The position numbers and the translations under genes are program-made. The notes beneath the pieces are model-generated. The model ran no database searches, was not told where the DNA came from, and was given only the letters and a program-made list of their open reading frames with translations. A stretch of 64,000 nt of DNA, from NCBI GenBank assembly GCA_039720395.1, contig CM077832.1, positions 33,118,853-33,182,852 of the forward strand. Direction: 5' to 3'. This document shows positions 22,201 through 33,493 of the stretch, piece by piece; position 1 is the stretch's first letter, and the number at the start of each line of letters is the position of its first letter. Source of the stretch: Liquidambar formosana (Eukaryota; Streptophyta; Magnoliopsida; Saxifragales; Altingiaceae).

Positions 22201-23153
22201 ATTGCACTGATGAAAAGAGGATGGACATGGTTGATAGAATAGCTGTGATAGGGAACGCCCTTCCTTCTGACAAGCTTCTTTTGGTGCAGTGTTTGAAACA
22301 AAAAGGCCACATAGTTGCAATGGTTGGAGTTAGAACAATTGAGAGTTCAGCACTGAAAGAAGCTGATGTGGGGCTTGCCATGGGGACTTGGAGCACTGAA
22401 TCGGCCAGAGAGAATTCTGACATCTTCATCTGGGATGGAAATTTCAGTTTCTTGGTCACCATAGTAAGGTGTGGAAGGTGTGCTTATGACAACATTCGAA
22501 AGTATATCCAGCTTGAGCTCACCATGACAATTGCAGGGCTGTTGATTAACTCCATTACAACAGTTTCTTGCGGGCATGCCCCCATAACTGCAATTCAATT
22601 AGTCTGGGCAAACCTAATTGTGACTATTTTAGGTGGCTTGGCTCTGTTAACAGAGCCACCTACTGAGAAACTGATGGACAGGCCACCAATGAACCGAAGT
22701 GAAGTACTAATAACAAAAGTCATGTGGAGAGACATAGTCATTCAAGCCTTTTATCAAGTTGGGATTCTAGTGACCCTTCTATACAAAGGAGAAGCCATCT
22801 TGGGCATCAATCAGGAGGTTAGCAAATCCATGATCTTCAACAGTTTCATCCTCTGGCAGGTTTTCAACAAATTCAACATGAGAGATTTGAAGAATAAAAA
22901 TGTGTTTAAAGGTTTCCATCAGAACCACTGGTTTTGGGTGGGTGTGGGGCTTACCATGGTGTTGCAGGCACTATTTACTGAGATGGCGAGTATTCTTGCT
23001 GGTACTGTAAGTTTGAATGGTCCGCAGTGGGCTATCTGTTTCCTAATTGGGATGGTTTCATGGGTGATTCATTGGGTTGGGAAGTGCACATCTGATTTCA
23101 TAAAAGATTGGTTTATTGAATCGACAAGTATGACACCATCGGCTCCCTCATAA
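19234..23153 (+). pseudogene. Autoinhibited plasma-membrane Ca2+-ATPase (ACA12/13-like), frameshifted and motif-degenerate
   Basis: Two exons, 19234-19569 and 20261-23153 (phase 0, GC|GTAAG donor, TTTTGCAG|GA acceptor), would encode about 1075 residues, close to ACA12/ACA13 length. The N-terminus has the basic calmodulin-binding type segment (LPRRRWLQIMLVL). Then come FGGVQGIAECL, M1-M2, the actuator domain, M4, the P-domain with CTDKTG (Asp 518), the nucleotide domain (HWKG) and M5-M10. One extra base near 22115 shifts the frame after SEDK, and the rest continues in the next frame (SVLKTIAEKCGML). Conserved motifs are altered: PEGLP is VEGLP (475-479), DKTGTLT is DKTGELA, TGES appears as CLES, TGDN is SEDK, GDGTNDAPAL is GVRTIESSAL, KGA is KGP, and the M6 Asp of NLIMDT is lost. 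Active family members export Ca2+ using ATP. This copy is unlikely to pump. A single sequencing error could explain the frameshift but not the motif losses. Confidence 0.85.
19570..20260 (+). other. Intron of the Ca2+-ATPase-like gene
   Basis: The 691-bp intron starts GTAAGTTTTC and ends TATTTTGCAG. It is AT-rich with an A-rich tract at 19765-19860 and shows no transposon ends. The exon ends flanking it carry similar sequence (see findings), so it may have arisen with a local duplication. Confidence 0.8.
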
Positions 23154-23716
23154 TCTGCATTTCATTTGGAGCTTTTTTACTCATCAATGGAGAATTCAAA
23201 GCAATCCCAACTTAGGTAATACTTATAATTTACTGATATTCAATATTAGGAAAATAAACTGTATATAGCTTTCTTGTCTTTTCTTTATTTATTTATTTTA
23301 TATTGACCTATCTATAAACTGTATATAGTTGTCAAGATCAGTAAATTATATTGAATATCAGTAAAAAAAATAGTTTTCTAATTTTACTCTATTCTCCCAG
23401 TGTAAATAGAAATGTATGTACGAGTTTCTAATTTAATTGAATACAGTTTGAAAATGGCTAATAACAAAGACACTGCAATAGATAATCAAAAGAGAGAAAA
23501 AGGGAAGCCTATGCAATCCTGTGACATTTCTTCTCATAAGACATTCAGTGTTTATATTGGAAGGGTAAACAAAACTACTCTTTTCTAAAAGACAAATTTG
23601 CACAATGACCTTGTAAATAATGCCATGAATTGCAAACCAAACAAGAGGTGCCAAATTAAAGTCAGACACTTACACTAATGGATGTGTGGCCGTATTCTCA
23701 AAGTAGTTTTCTGTTC
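23154..23716 (+). other. 3' flank of the Ca2+-ATPase-like gene
   Basis: Downstream of the TAA stop the sequence is AT-rich. The motif ACTGTATATAG occurs at about 23259 and 23317. ACTGATATTCAATAT near 23232 is inverted near 23345, so a small hairpin is possible. No further gene is seen. Confidence 0.4.
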
Positions 23717-24123
23717 GACAATCTCCTATGGGGGTGCCAAATGGGATGCCAAAGCTGTAATTTGGCATAAAGATATAAAAATTTATTTAAAAAAAAAAAA
23801 AAAAGGACTCTCCAATGGGATGTCAAATTATAGCTTTGGCATCCCATGGTGCCAAATATGACACAACTTTTAGCATTTTGCCAAATTTTGGCTTTGCATC
23901 TGAGTAGAAATGCCAAAAGCTATAATTTTGGCATTTTTGCTATGCCAAATTATAGCTTTTTTTTTTTTTGGGTACATTAGGAGGGGTTCGAACCCTAACC
24001 TATCCTACTCCTACCCTTTTCCCCACCCTCCCTCACCACTAGGCTAGCCCCAATGGCTTGCCAAATTATAGCTGTGACACCCCCATTTGGCACCTCATTT
24101 GGCACTTTGCCATGGAGATTATC
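23717..24123. mobile_element. MITE with AATCTCC..GGTGCCAAAT ends
   Basis: The left end (GACAATCTCCTATGGGGGTG, then CCAAATGGGATGCCAAAGCT) is inverted at the right end (ATTTGGCACTTTGCCATGG, AGATTATC). The words TGCCAAAT and ATTTGGCA recur throughout. The element is interrupted by the SINE at 23958-24059. It has no coding content. Confidence 0.65.
23958..24059 (-). mobile_element. tRNA-derived SINE, ~100 bp
   Basis: On the minus strand it has an A-box-like TAGCCTAGTGGTGAGGG, a B box GGTTCGAACCCC and an oligo(A) tail (T tract at 23958-23969 on the plus strand). It is flanked by a perfect 14-bp target duplication GCCAAATTATAGCT (23944-23957, 24060-24073) that lies inside the host MITE. The polymerase III box arrangement and the long duplication are hallmarks of SINE retroposition. 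Confidence 0.85.
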
Positions 24124-24716
24124 AAAATGTGGCAGAAAACACAAATTATTATAGTGTTTGGAGCGTATTTTTGAAAAGCTTCCCTAAAAACAGGCTGCTT
24201 TTCAAGAAACAACCAAATGATGTTAGTTTCTGCTTTCTGTTTACATTTTTGAAAAAAATAATAAAAATGATTGATACATTTCTTGCCGTTTCCTAAAAAC
24301 ACTCTCTAAATCGTAAGAATGTAGCGAAACAGGCCCTAAATTTATAGGATTTTTTTTCTAAAAATCTTTTATGTGTTCCCAACTGTTGACAATAATGTTC
24401 TTGTTCTGTTTGGATCGAAACGAAAATACTTTTAGAAAACAAAAAGGGAAACGAAATTGAGATGAATAAACTCACCTAAGACTCTGGAGTCGCAGCAGCC
24501 AAATGATGAAGTAAGGTCTTTGAGAAGTTGTGGAGATTTCAATTATATTCGGTGTGAGGAAGTTGCAGCGAAGTCAAGCAGGCTTGGCCTCTTCTGGGAG
24601 TCTTCCTTCTTCCGACTTGACTCAATCAAAATGACATCGTGTCGAATGTGCCGTCTATCCCTTTCACGACGTTCACGAATCTCTTGAATACAGCACCGTT
24701 CGTCCTTTTTTATTTA
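24124..24716. other. Intergenic sequence, nothing recognised
   Basis: No coding frame or transposon terminus was found. The 11-mer GCACCGTTCGT at 24693-24703 recurs at 26768-26778 on the far side of the Helitron-like insertion. Confidence 0.45.
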
Positions 24717-25687
24717 CAAGATATTACACACGTGCGTTGCACGTAAATTTTATCAAATGATAAAATAATTTTATATTTTAAAAATTAACATACATGTTAA
24801 TGGTTTTACTATTTTTGAAATATAATACAATAATTTTATTTGTGTTTGAAAGTTTTTTTTATTTTTTATTTATTTTGCTAATATAGGTATCCAAACCTTT
24901 GATGCAACTAATCCCCTAAAAAATGGGTAATGTCGTCGTATACTACATTAATATCCTGATAAATCAACTAAGTGATTGGCTCATAAGAAATTTTTATTAA
25001 GGGTTATAGTCCAAACATGGATGTTGTGCTTGATGTATCCAATTTAAAGGATCCCTGCTAGCATGATAGTCAAATCATGGCCACACAAAAGATATTAAGG
25101 GTTTTTTAAAAAAAATCCACTTTTGTAGTTTAAGTGGTCAAGATTTGGTTGTCTGTTAGTTTGAGTTCGTATTTTTTCTTTTTTTTGAATATTATTTATT
25201 TATAGAGAACTAAAGTTTGAGTTTATTTCTACTAATTCTGTGTTAATTAATGAAAAAAATGAACAAAGGGATAATGTAAATCTTGATAATGTCCATTTAT
25301 AAGTAGATTTTAAGTCTATTTAAACGACCTCATGAGGCGGTGATACTATGTGGGTAGGGGTTCTGAATAGTTCAGACACCTCATTGCTTGGCAAAAAAAA
25401 AAAAAAAAAATGAAGACCCTTCTAATGGTAGCAATTTACATCCATAGGATGATTAAAGGCCACGGCAAGAATCTACCCATATCAATTGTAGCAACTAAAA
25501 TAAAATTAAAAAAAAAAACTCCCATTTGGGATTTGAGTAGATTTCTCGATTTTTGAGTTGTGAACTTAGTCTCGAGCCTTCGGCCCTTACACTTTGTTTG
25601 GGGCTCTCATTAATTCAAATGTAAAAAAATATGTTTTATTTTTTGCCTTCCGTGCATGATAGGGGATTAGTCAGGTATAAATATCTG

Positions 25688-25690
<3 letters not shown>

Positions 25691-25740
<50 letters not shown>
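25691..25740. repeat. (AT)25 microsatellite
   Basis: An uninterrupted AT dinucleotide tract of about 50 bp lies within the Helitron-like element. It is self-complementary and length-unstable. Confidence 0.95.
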
Positions 25741-25745
<5 letters not shown>

Positions 25746-26540
25746 GCTAATTAACCAAAGTTAGCCTAAAAAGTGTATTAGGTTCTACCTCTTTTTCAAG
25801 AGTTAAGAAGTTGAATGTAGGTTGAATGTGTGTGGTTAGGCAAAAAAATATATATAGATAAATAAATTTGTCTTCAGATGATTATATATGACATGTTCTA
25901 TCTCATCCTATTCACAATATACACAATGTTGTAATATATTAAATATAATAGTAATATTAATATAAAAATCTATATTTAAACCAATATATATAATTATATC
26001 TCTGACCAATATGTCCTGAATAAAAAAACAATAAAAAGGAGAAGAATAAATTTTATTTGTTCCCGTACTTGGTATTGCTAAGGATAACACCTTGTGATAA
26101 TAATCTTGTAATGAAAAGAATAACAACAACAATGCTCTAAGCTTGCTACTGAACTGCTCCATCATACCTTGTGATAAGAACTAAGAAGAGTCAGTTTTGA
26201 GAAGAATAAAAAGAGGAGGGATAATCTTGTGAGGTATCTTAATCTAGCTGTAGTGAAAAGAATTACTATGCTATTTCTACTAAACGGTTTCACCATGTAC
26301 CTTGAGATGACCTAATTCTTAAAATAATAAAAAGATGAAGAATAACCTTAGTGAGATCTCTACTTGGAGTTGAGCTAAATGGTGGTGGGCACGAAATCTT
26401 TTGGTGTCAGATGGCAAATGCTACACCTCTTTGAGTTTTACCTAATTTTCACACATGTAAAGGCTTTATACTTTTTTTTTTTTTTTTTGGTAGAAAAGAT
26501 GTTTATATAAGGTCCTAGCTAGTATAGATATACGAATTAA

Positions 26541-26635
26541 GGTATGTGTTTTATAGTTTCCTTAAAATTCTTATTAAGATATGTGTTTTATAGTTTCCTT
26601 AGAATTCTTATTAAGGTATGTGTTTTATTTTGCTA
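26541..26635. repeat. 37-bp tandem repeat, about 2.5 units
   Basis: The word ATGTGTTTTATAGTTTCCTT recurs at 26544 and 26581, with a partial third copy at 26618. It lies near the 5' end of the Helitron-like element as oriented on the minus strand. Confidence 0.85.
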
Positions 26636-26743
26636 TATTTCCTATATATGAAGAAGGGTAATTGTGTATTTAAAAATTAAAATAAGGGTATATTAGTCAA
26701 TCAAAAGTTTTTCTGACATTCATCTTTTTATAGGTAGTATAGA

Positions 26744-28199
26744 TTTTATTTTTTTTGGCTTGATAACGCACCGTTCGTTCTCAATCCCCCAAAACGCATC
26801 GTATGATCTCCCTCCTAGAACAGCACTGTTTTTGGCACCGTTTAGAGGGACCACAATGATTGATCATTAAAAATGCCTTCATGGGCGGTGCTATATGAAA
26901 CTCTTTGTATAGGATCTTAGGCAACATCCAACTCACATTAGGAAAAAAAAAAAAATCCGTTTAATAAATTAAAAGTGTTATACGGTGTTATATTTTAATG
27001 TTGTACATAAGGTGTTGTAAATAACATTTCCTTTTTAGGAAAGGACCACATTAAACTAGTCAAACATTCACACCAAAAAAGGAAATGAGTAGCTATTTAC
27101 CAAAAATAGCTCATATAAATGTTATTTTATTCTAAGATAATACTACTTTGCCCTACATTTTGCCCTAGTATGTGTATTCAGGAGGTAAAGTTGTCGGACC
27201 CATTGATATAATTAAACCCTAAAAATTAAAACCATCTTAACTGAATATAGTAGGATAAAATGTAGAGTAAAATGTAGGGCAAGGTAACATTAACCCTAAG
27301 TGATGACCCCTACCATCCCCTTGCCTTCGCCCATATATAAAAAGCAAACTTGTAAGCTAAACGGGTTAATCTCAAGCCTCATTTCTAAGCTCATTAATTT
27401 ATTGAAATGCACCCTTTCATACTAAACGGCACCGTTTTTATAGCTGGGATTTGCTAGTGAGGATTCCAACAATTCATTCCCTATTTGGCACCCTTCCAGG
27501 AATTGCAGTGGTTCTCTCGATACTCAATCGGAGAAGTAGAATCCATGAGGATCTTAGCTGCAGAAGCATACCCATAGAATACTAGGACAATAAATTCTAG
27601 TCATTGATTAATATTCCGTAATCGGCACGACTGGAACCATAGTCATCCTCCGGGGTGAGCATTATCTATGCATTAGACAATGATATTCTTTTGTCAAAAT
27701 TTTCCGAATTTGGTAAATTTGAATGTGAAAATAAATTAGTATTTTTTTCTAAGAGAAAAGAATAGTTACATGTAAAAACAATTACATGAAATTGATGAAA
27801 ATTGTTGCATAAATTTTCCACAACGAATTTTTTTAATAAAATAGTTACATATAAATTTCTAGGAATTATATGTATGTATTACATATATAATAGTTACATT
27901 CCGTTCGAAATTTTTATAACAACAAATTTTTTTTAAATAAAAATAGTTGCATATAATGTTTTTTAATAAAATAGTTACATATAAATTTGGAACGGAATGC
28001 AAGATTTTCTTCTTAAATGGGGCGCATAATGAAATGTAAGATTTTTTTCCTTTAATTGATTATCATCTAAATGGAATAGAATATTTTCTCTTTAAATGAG
28101 GCACATAACTGAATGACAGTTGTGTGAATATTGTTTACAATTGGGGAAATCGATGGTAAGTCCACATCCAAGGACTTATGACTTATGACTTATGACTTT
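26744..28199. other. Intergenic sequence with a small MITE
   Basis: Besides the inverted-repeat element at 27141-27291 this region holds several copies of ATAGTTACATATAAATTT between 27830 and 27990. Just before the LTR element there is a short tandem GACTTAT repeat. No coding signal. Confidence 0.45.
27141..27291. mobile_element. Small MITE, ~150 bp
   Basis: The left end TACTACTTTGCCCTACATTT, continuing TGCCCTAG, and the right end, read inward, TAATGTTACCTTGCCCTAC are inverted repeats of about 30 bp. The interior is short and non-coding. Confidence 0.55.
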
Positions 28200-29120
28200 T
28201 GTTTCCACCCAAAAATAGTATTTTTTGGTTATTAGTGAAAAACCAATGGGAATATGCCATGTGGGCAATTATGGTTAATTAGTTGAGAGCATTTGTGGTT
28301 TGACTTGGTCAAAAAAGAAGTGGGAGAAGTGCTGATTTTTATTTATCACATGTATTTTATATGATTTTAGTGGTAACTAACCACTCTAGCAAAAAAGAAG
28401 GAAGTGGAGATCATGGAAGACGTAACCACCCACTACCTTGCCACATGTCATCGTAAGAGCAAGAGATGCAAGCATGAAGATATCCACTACTCCTCATTTG
28501 ATGGTAACCACTCACTATTACTTCCAACATGGCACCACTCAAGTAAAGAACAAGGGAGTGGGGTAGCCCACTAATTCAAGCACGTGCAGCAGAAATTCAG
28601 CAACTATTGAAGCACTCCTAACATCTATAAATAGCAAAAGAGAAGACCAAAGGTTCCACAACCAACACAACTCCTTCTTAGGAAAATCAAATTTGGTTCA
28701 AATTAGCTTCATAGCTCTCCAGTTTTAGAGTAGTTTAGATTACTTTCAAATCTCACTCTACTTTCCAATCCTCATTGTAATTTGCTTTCAAGCTGTGTTC
28801 GTGAACTCTTGTTACTCGTTGCAATTCATGAAGTTTGCTTTCAATGATCCTCGGTGTTTGTGAGTTTACTTTTAATCACTACTCTCGCTCATTTTATTTC
28901 TTTTTAGACATCCATACTAGAACCAAGAGAGAGGAACCCCTATCTCTCGTCAATCGTTGATACTTTTAATTTCTCAATTTCAATTACATCAATGACCAAA
29001 TAGGCATTTAGGGCCAACAGCCTTAGATTCAACGGCCTAAGAGGTGATGAGGGATCGTGGTCACATGATCTTTAGGCTCTTGAGCCTTGGCATGCCCGCG
29101 CAACATTTTTAGTGTGAACA
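28200..29120 (+). repeat. 5' LTR
   Basis: The 921-bp long terminal repeat has TG..CA ends. A TATA-like CTATAAATAG lies at about 28624. The U5-type end contains CTTAGATTCAACGGCCTAAG, an inverted pair that could fold. Confidence 0.9.
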
Positions 29121-29156
29121 CCTTTTTGGCACGCCCGGTGGGACTGGGTAAACACA

Positions 29157-31050
29157 ATGTCAAAAAAGACAAGGAGTACCATAGGAACCTCTGATAGCCA
29201 GCTACCAATAGAAAAATTACATCAGGAGGACTATCTGTTGAAAGAAACTTTTATAGCAGATGAGACCATTAGGGACATTTCAGAGTCGATGCGTGGGCTT
29301 TCTACCCTCCCTTCGGAAGTCAATACCCTAGGATTGAAGATTGATGCATTGGGTAACAAATTGGACACACTATGTGAACAATTGACCACGTTAGTATCCA
29401 CCTTGAACAATCAAATTGGGTTGGGGAAGGAGAAACATACTAAAGAACTAGGGTCAGGTGACTATAATGCTTCACAAAAGTCTCAATAGGGATTTACTTC
29501 TCAGACAAATGTCTTAGGCCAATGGCCTGAGGACGAGAAGGTAGATGTTCCACCTCCATTGAGAAATGGTTAGTCAGAATGGCCCATAACTCACGACTCC
29601 CAGGAGGTTAGGGGGCAAGAAAAATGAGAATGACCAAATTGATGGTGGAAATGGCCTTGGTGTTTTAGGCTGAGGAAATGGTCAAGAATATATAAGTCGA
29701 AACAACGGCCAAACCAATACTGTGAGTCAGATCGTTGGAGGAGGGATTGTGAATCCTTTATTTAAAATCGAGTTTAGGTCATTTCAAAACTTAGAATCAG
29801 TTGATACTGGGCCTTTGTATGGAGGTTAAGAAAATAGGCAATCTACTCAAAATATACCAAACAGCGGCCATAGGCCGTTGGAAATAGTGTTTGGTGGTAT
29901 GACTGTTCCAGAAAATATGGGCCAAAAGAATGGCCCAAGAGGTTATGATATGCCTCAAAACGGTCTACCAGATCGTGATGAAGTAATGCGTATGATTCAA
30001 GATCATATTTTACATAAAAGAGCTGATAGGCCGCTGTACAAAAAGCCCTATCCTGATTGGATAGACCATTGTTATGAGTTTCCTAAGGGATTTAGATGCC
30101 CAGACTTTACTTTATTTTCAGGGGAAGAAAAGCAATGGTCTGCAGTAGAATATGTCGGCCGTTTCACTATTCAGTGTGGGGAACTGGCTAGCAATGATTT
30201 CTATAAATTACTCTCGTTTGCTAATTCTTTAACAGGTGATGCTTTCTCTTGGTGTATTACTCCACAGCCTGAGTCCGTTAGCACTTCGGCAGAGCTGGAG
30301 TCACTATTTCTTCTACACTACCATAGGTCTGAGCCTGAAGTAACAATGGCTGATCTATCGAGGTTTAGACAGATATCTGGAGAGACCGCTGAGCAATACC
30401 TCGCCAGATTCAAGAAAGCTAAGAGGAGGTGCTGAGTGGCCTTGCCTGAACACGAGTTTGTAAGGCTAGCACAAAACGGCTTTGAGTTTGAGTTTCGAAA
30501 AAAGTTTGAAGGCATGGAATTTGAGGACCTTTATGAATTATCTATAAGGGCCTCAAGGTATGAGAGGCTGTTGAGAGAAGAAGAGCAGTGGAAGAATTCT
30601 TCTTTTAGTACGTATTATCAAGGTCTTAATTATGATACCAATCTTGCAGAGGTCGTTGGCCAACGGCCAGTGGTGTGTCCAGCGCTGTGTAGAAAGGACG
30701 TTGAGGTGCCTCCATCTCAAGCTATTAGGAGGAGCCCAACGAATGTGAAAAAAAGGTATACTTTTGATATTTCAAAGGCCAATGAGATATTTGATCATCT
30801 CTTGGCAGGAAAGTATATAAGATTGTTGGCAGGTCATCATGTTCCGACTAAGGAGGTCGAATCAGTTTTGTAAATGGCATAGGGGTGAAATCACACACAA
30901 CCAACAATTGTGTGGTTTTTCATAATATTATTCAAGATCAAATAGACTGGGGAATGTTGAAATTCCCAGGCAAAGAAAAAGAAATAATGGTCGTTGATAC
31001 TGATCCATTTCCTCTAAAGATGGATGTGAATGTTGCTACAGGTTGACTTG
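29157..31050 (+). pseudogene. Degenerate gag polyprotein of the LTR element
   Basis: It starts 37 bp after the 5' LTR with MSKKTRSTIG and is broken by stops near 29487, 30433 and 30871 and by frame changes. Frame 29878-30435 holds the retrotransposon gag core, with FRCPDFTLFSGEEKQWSAVE and FSWCITPQPESVSTSAELES, and FKKAKRRC just before a TGA. The next block (LPEHEFVRLAQNGFEFEFRK) continues the same domain. A later stretch reading NCVVFHNIIQDQIDWGMLKF resembles the C-terminal part of Tat/Ogre gag. Gag normally forms the virus-like particle. This copy cannot make the full protein. Confidence 0.8.
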
Positions 31051-31407
31051 AGAAGTTTATGGCCGTTTACAGCAAGTGAGCCAAGAGATGTGAAATTGGT
31101 TCAATAGTCTAGCAATAATGGGATTGAAAAATATTTTATGAAGACCTCTCAGGAGGGAGGGGGGCAAGAATTTCAGGCCGTTATACAGCCATCAATAATT
31201 TATCAAAAGAATATGTGACCTTCGGCCTACAAGGCCGTTGGACGATCGTCGGCTTACAAGGTGATGATTCAAGGAAAAAAAAAATAAAGTATCATAGGCC
31301 AATGAAATGGCCAGAACTGTCTTACTGACCGTTGAAAAAGTTGTTACAAGGCTACATGGCACCAGGGGGCTTCATCATCCATCTTTTCAAGATTTTCAAA
31401 AATAGAT

Positions 31408-31421
31408 GAAGAAGGGGGCAT
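31408..31421 (+). other. Polypurine tract of the LTR element
   Basis: GAAGAAGGGGGCAT ends directly at the TG of the 3' LTR (31422). This is the expected position for the plus-strand primer of reverse transcription. Confidence 0.75.
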
Positions 31422-32350
31422 TGTATCCACCCAAAAATAGCATTTTTTTGGTTATTAGTGAAAAACCAATGGGAATATGACATGTGGGCAATTATGGTTA
31501 ATTAGTTTAGAGCATTTGTGGTTTGACTTGGTCAAAAAAGAAGTGGGGGAAGTGCTGATTTTTATTTATCACATGTGTTTTATATGATTTTAGTGGTAAC
31601 TAACCACTCCAGCAAAAAAGAAGGAAGTGGAGATCATGGAAGATGTAACTACCCAATACCTTGCCACATGTCATCGTAGGAGAAAGAGATGCAAGCATGA
31701 AGATATCCACTACTCCTCATCTGATGGTAACCACCCACTACTACTTCCAACATAGGCACCACTCAAGCAAAGAACAAGGGAGTGGGGCAGCCCACTAATT
31801 CAAGCACGTGCAGTAGAAATTCAACAACTATTGAAGCACTCCCAATATCTATAATAGCACAAGAGAAGACCAAAGAAAGGGTTCCACAACCAACACAACT
31901 CCTTCTTAGAAAAATCAAATTTAGTTCAAATTAGCTTCATAGCTCTCCAGTTTTAGAGTAGTTTAGATTACTTTCAAATCTCACTCTACTTTCCAATCCT
32001 CATTGTAATTTGCTTTCAAGTTGTGTTCGTGAATTCTTGTTACTCGTTGCAATTCGTGAAGTTTGCTTTCAATAATCCTCGGTGTTTGTAAGTTTACTTT
32101 TAATCACTACTCTCGCTCATTTTATTTCTTTTTAGACATCTATACTAGACCCAAGAGAGAGGAACCCCTATCTCTCGTCAATCGCCTGATACTTTTAATT
32201 TCTCAATTTCAATTACATCAGTGACCAAATAAGCATTTAGGGCCAACAGCCTTAGATTCAACGGCCTAAGAGGTGCTGACGGGTCGTGGTCACACGATCT
32301 TTAGGCTCTCGAGCCTTGGCACTGCCCGCGCAACATTTTTAGTGTGAACA
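31422..32350 (+). repeat. 3' LTR
   Basis: The 929-bp repeat is nearly identical to the 5' LTR with scattered substitutions and short indels. It ends GTGAACA and is followed by ACTTC, the presumed target duplication. Confidence 0.9.
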
Positions 32351-33493
32351 ACTTCATAAGTCCTTCCTAAATTCTTTTCCAACCCCAATTCCAATATATA
32401 TAGCAAACTGTTATCGTTTTAGTGTTTTGTTGTGTTTTTTTGTTTTGAGCATACCATCGTTTGCCCTCTACACTAATTTGGTATATTTGTAAGTTATTGA
32501 CGTTCAGAATTAGGAGCTTCATGTGTTTATACCCCATAATTTTGCAGCAAGTGATCATATTACCATGTTTATCTTCATCAACATCCCTTTGCTAATTTCA
32601 TATTTGAATTTGAAAACTTTTTCACACTACTTCCTTTCACGCAAAGTAACTTTTCGCACGAACCTAATAGTTATATCTTCAATGTAACTATTACCTGTAG
32701 TACGTTTATGTAACTATTTAAGATAGACATCCGAACCTTGTTAGCTAGGCAGTAACATAGGTTATGCCCATCCCAAAAGTAACTGTTTTGTGGGTTTTTG
32801 TTCTTAACGATACAATCGAATGGAATTAATTCATCCACTATTGGAATAGCAACAATTTAACACATCTAATCGTTAATAAACAACATCATATGTTGTCACT
32901 ATACACAATTTTGAAAACAATTGAATAGCAACTTTGTTGCATTAAATCCTTGTCAAAAAAGTATTAACCTTTAAAACCTTAGAACAGTTACACTCAAATC
33001 TGTAAAAACTGACAAAAATGATGAAATTTCAATTTCAACATTAAAAATTAGGGGATTTAGAAGGGAAAAAAAAAGAAAGAAGAAGAAACCAAGCGAAAAC
33101 TTACTTTTGTGCCATTTTTTTGGTGTAATGTAGATTGTCTTCCATAAACAATGACAATGGTGTCTCTCTGGCTTCTTTTTTCCGTTTGGTTGTAGTTTGC
33201 CTTTAGGGCAGAAGACCTAATGCATGAAGTGCGTGGGGAAGCCATTAGTGAAAAATATCTCGATCACGAAAATTGTGGTTATGAATGATGGGTATCACGA
33301 CGATTTGGGGTCAATAATCCATCTGTCAATTTTGGAGAATCCATTGAAAGAGATTTTTGAATAGAAATCACTTATAATGATGGAGGCAATTTTGTTATGA
33401 ACAACTTTTAAAGTACTTATAGGCTTGATAACTTTTCCTAATATAACTAAAGAGTGCAACTTTCTTCTAAATAGGACTTTATCACCAAATGCC
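32351..33493. other. AT-rich intergenic sequence, nothing recognised
   Basis: No gene, RNA or transposon end could be supported in this stretch. Open frames are short and lack family resemblance. Confidence 0.5.

Larger units (their letters stand above)
24717..26743 (-). mobile_element. Helitron-like element, ~2.0 kb, non-autonomous
   Basis: Read on the minus strand it begins A|TCTATACTACCTATAAAAAG at 26743. Near the other end it has a 6-bp stem hairpin ACGTGC-AAC-GCACGT, followed 13 bases later by ..ATATCTTG|T at 24717. A 5' TC, a 3' subterminal hairpin with a short tail and insertion between A and T are Helitron traits. The 3' end CTTG departs from the usual CTRR by one base. No RepHel helicase is encoded. 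A second TCTATACTA start is present at 26528, which could be a nested copy. It contains a 50-bp AT microsatellite and a 37-bp tandem repeat. Confidence 0.55.
28200..32350 (+). mobile_element. Complete LTR element with gag only (TR-GAG-like, Tat/Ogre-related)
   Basis: The element has LTRs at 28200-29120 and 31422-32350 that both begin TGT(T/A)TCCACCC and end GTGAACA. They are highly similar, with a few percent difference by eye. The flanks ACTTT and ACTTC look like a 5-bp target duplication with one change. After the 5' LTR a primer-binding-type stretch TTTTTGGCACGCCCGGTGGG follows, and a purine tract precedes the 3' LTR. The 2.3-kb interior has only gag-related sequence and no protease, reverse transcriptase or integrase. 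It fits the described class of non-autonomous LTR elements with a gag domain. Confidence 0.9.

Noticed and set aside
20329..22598. Minus-strand and alternate-frame ORFs overlapping the pump gene
   Set aside because: They are shadows of the plus-strand coding sequence with no family resemblance.
23958..24059. Genuine tRNA gene (GGTTCGAACCC box B)
   Set aside because: No cloverleaf with acceptor stem can be formed, there is an oligo(A) tail, and it is flanked by a 14-bp target duplication, so it is a SINE.
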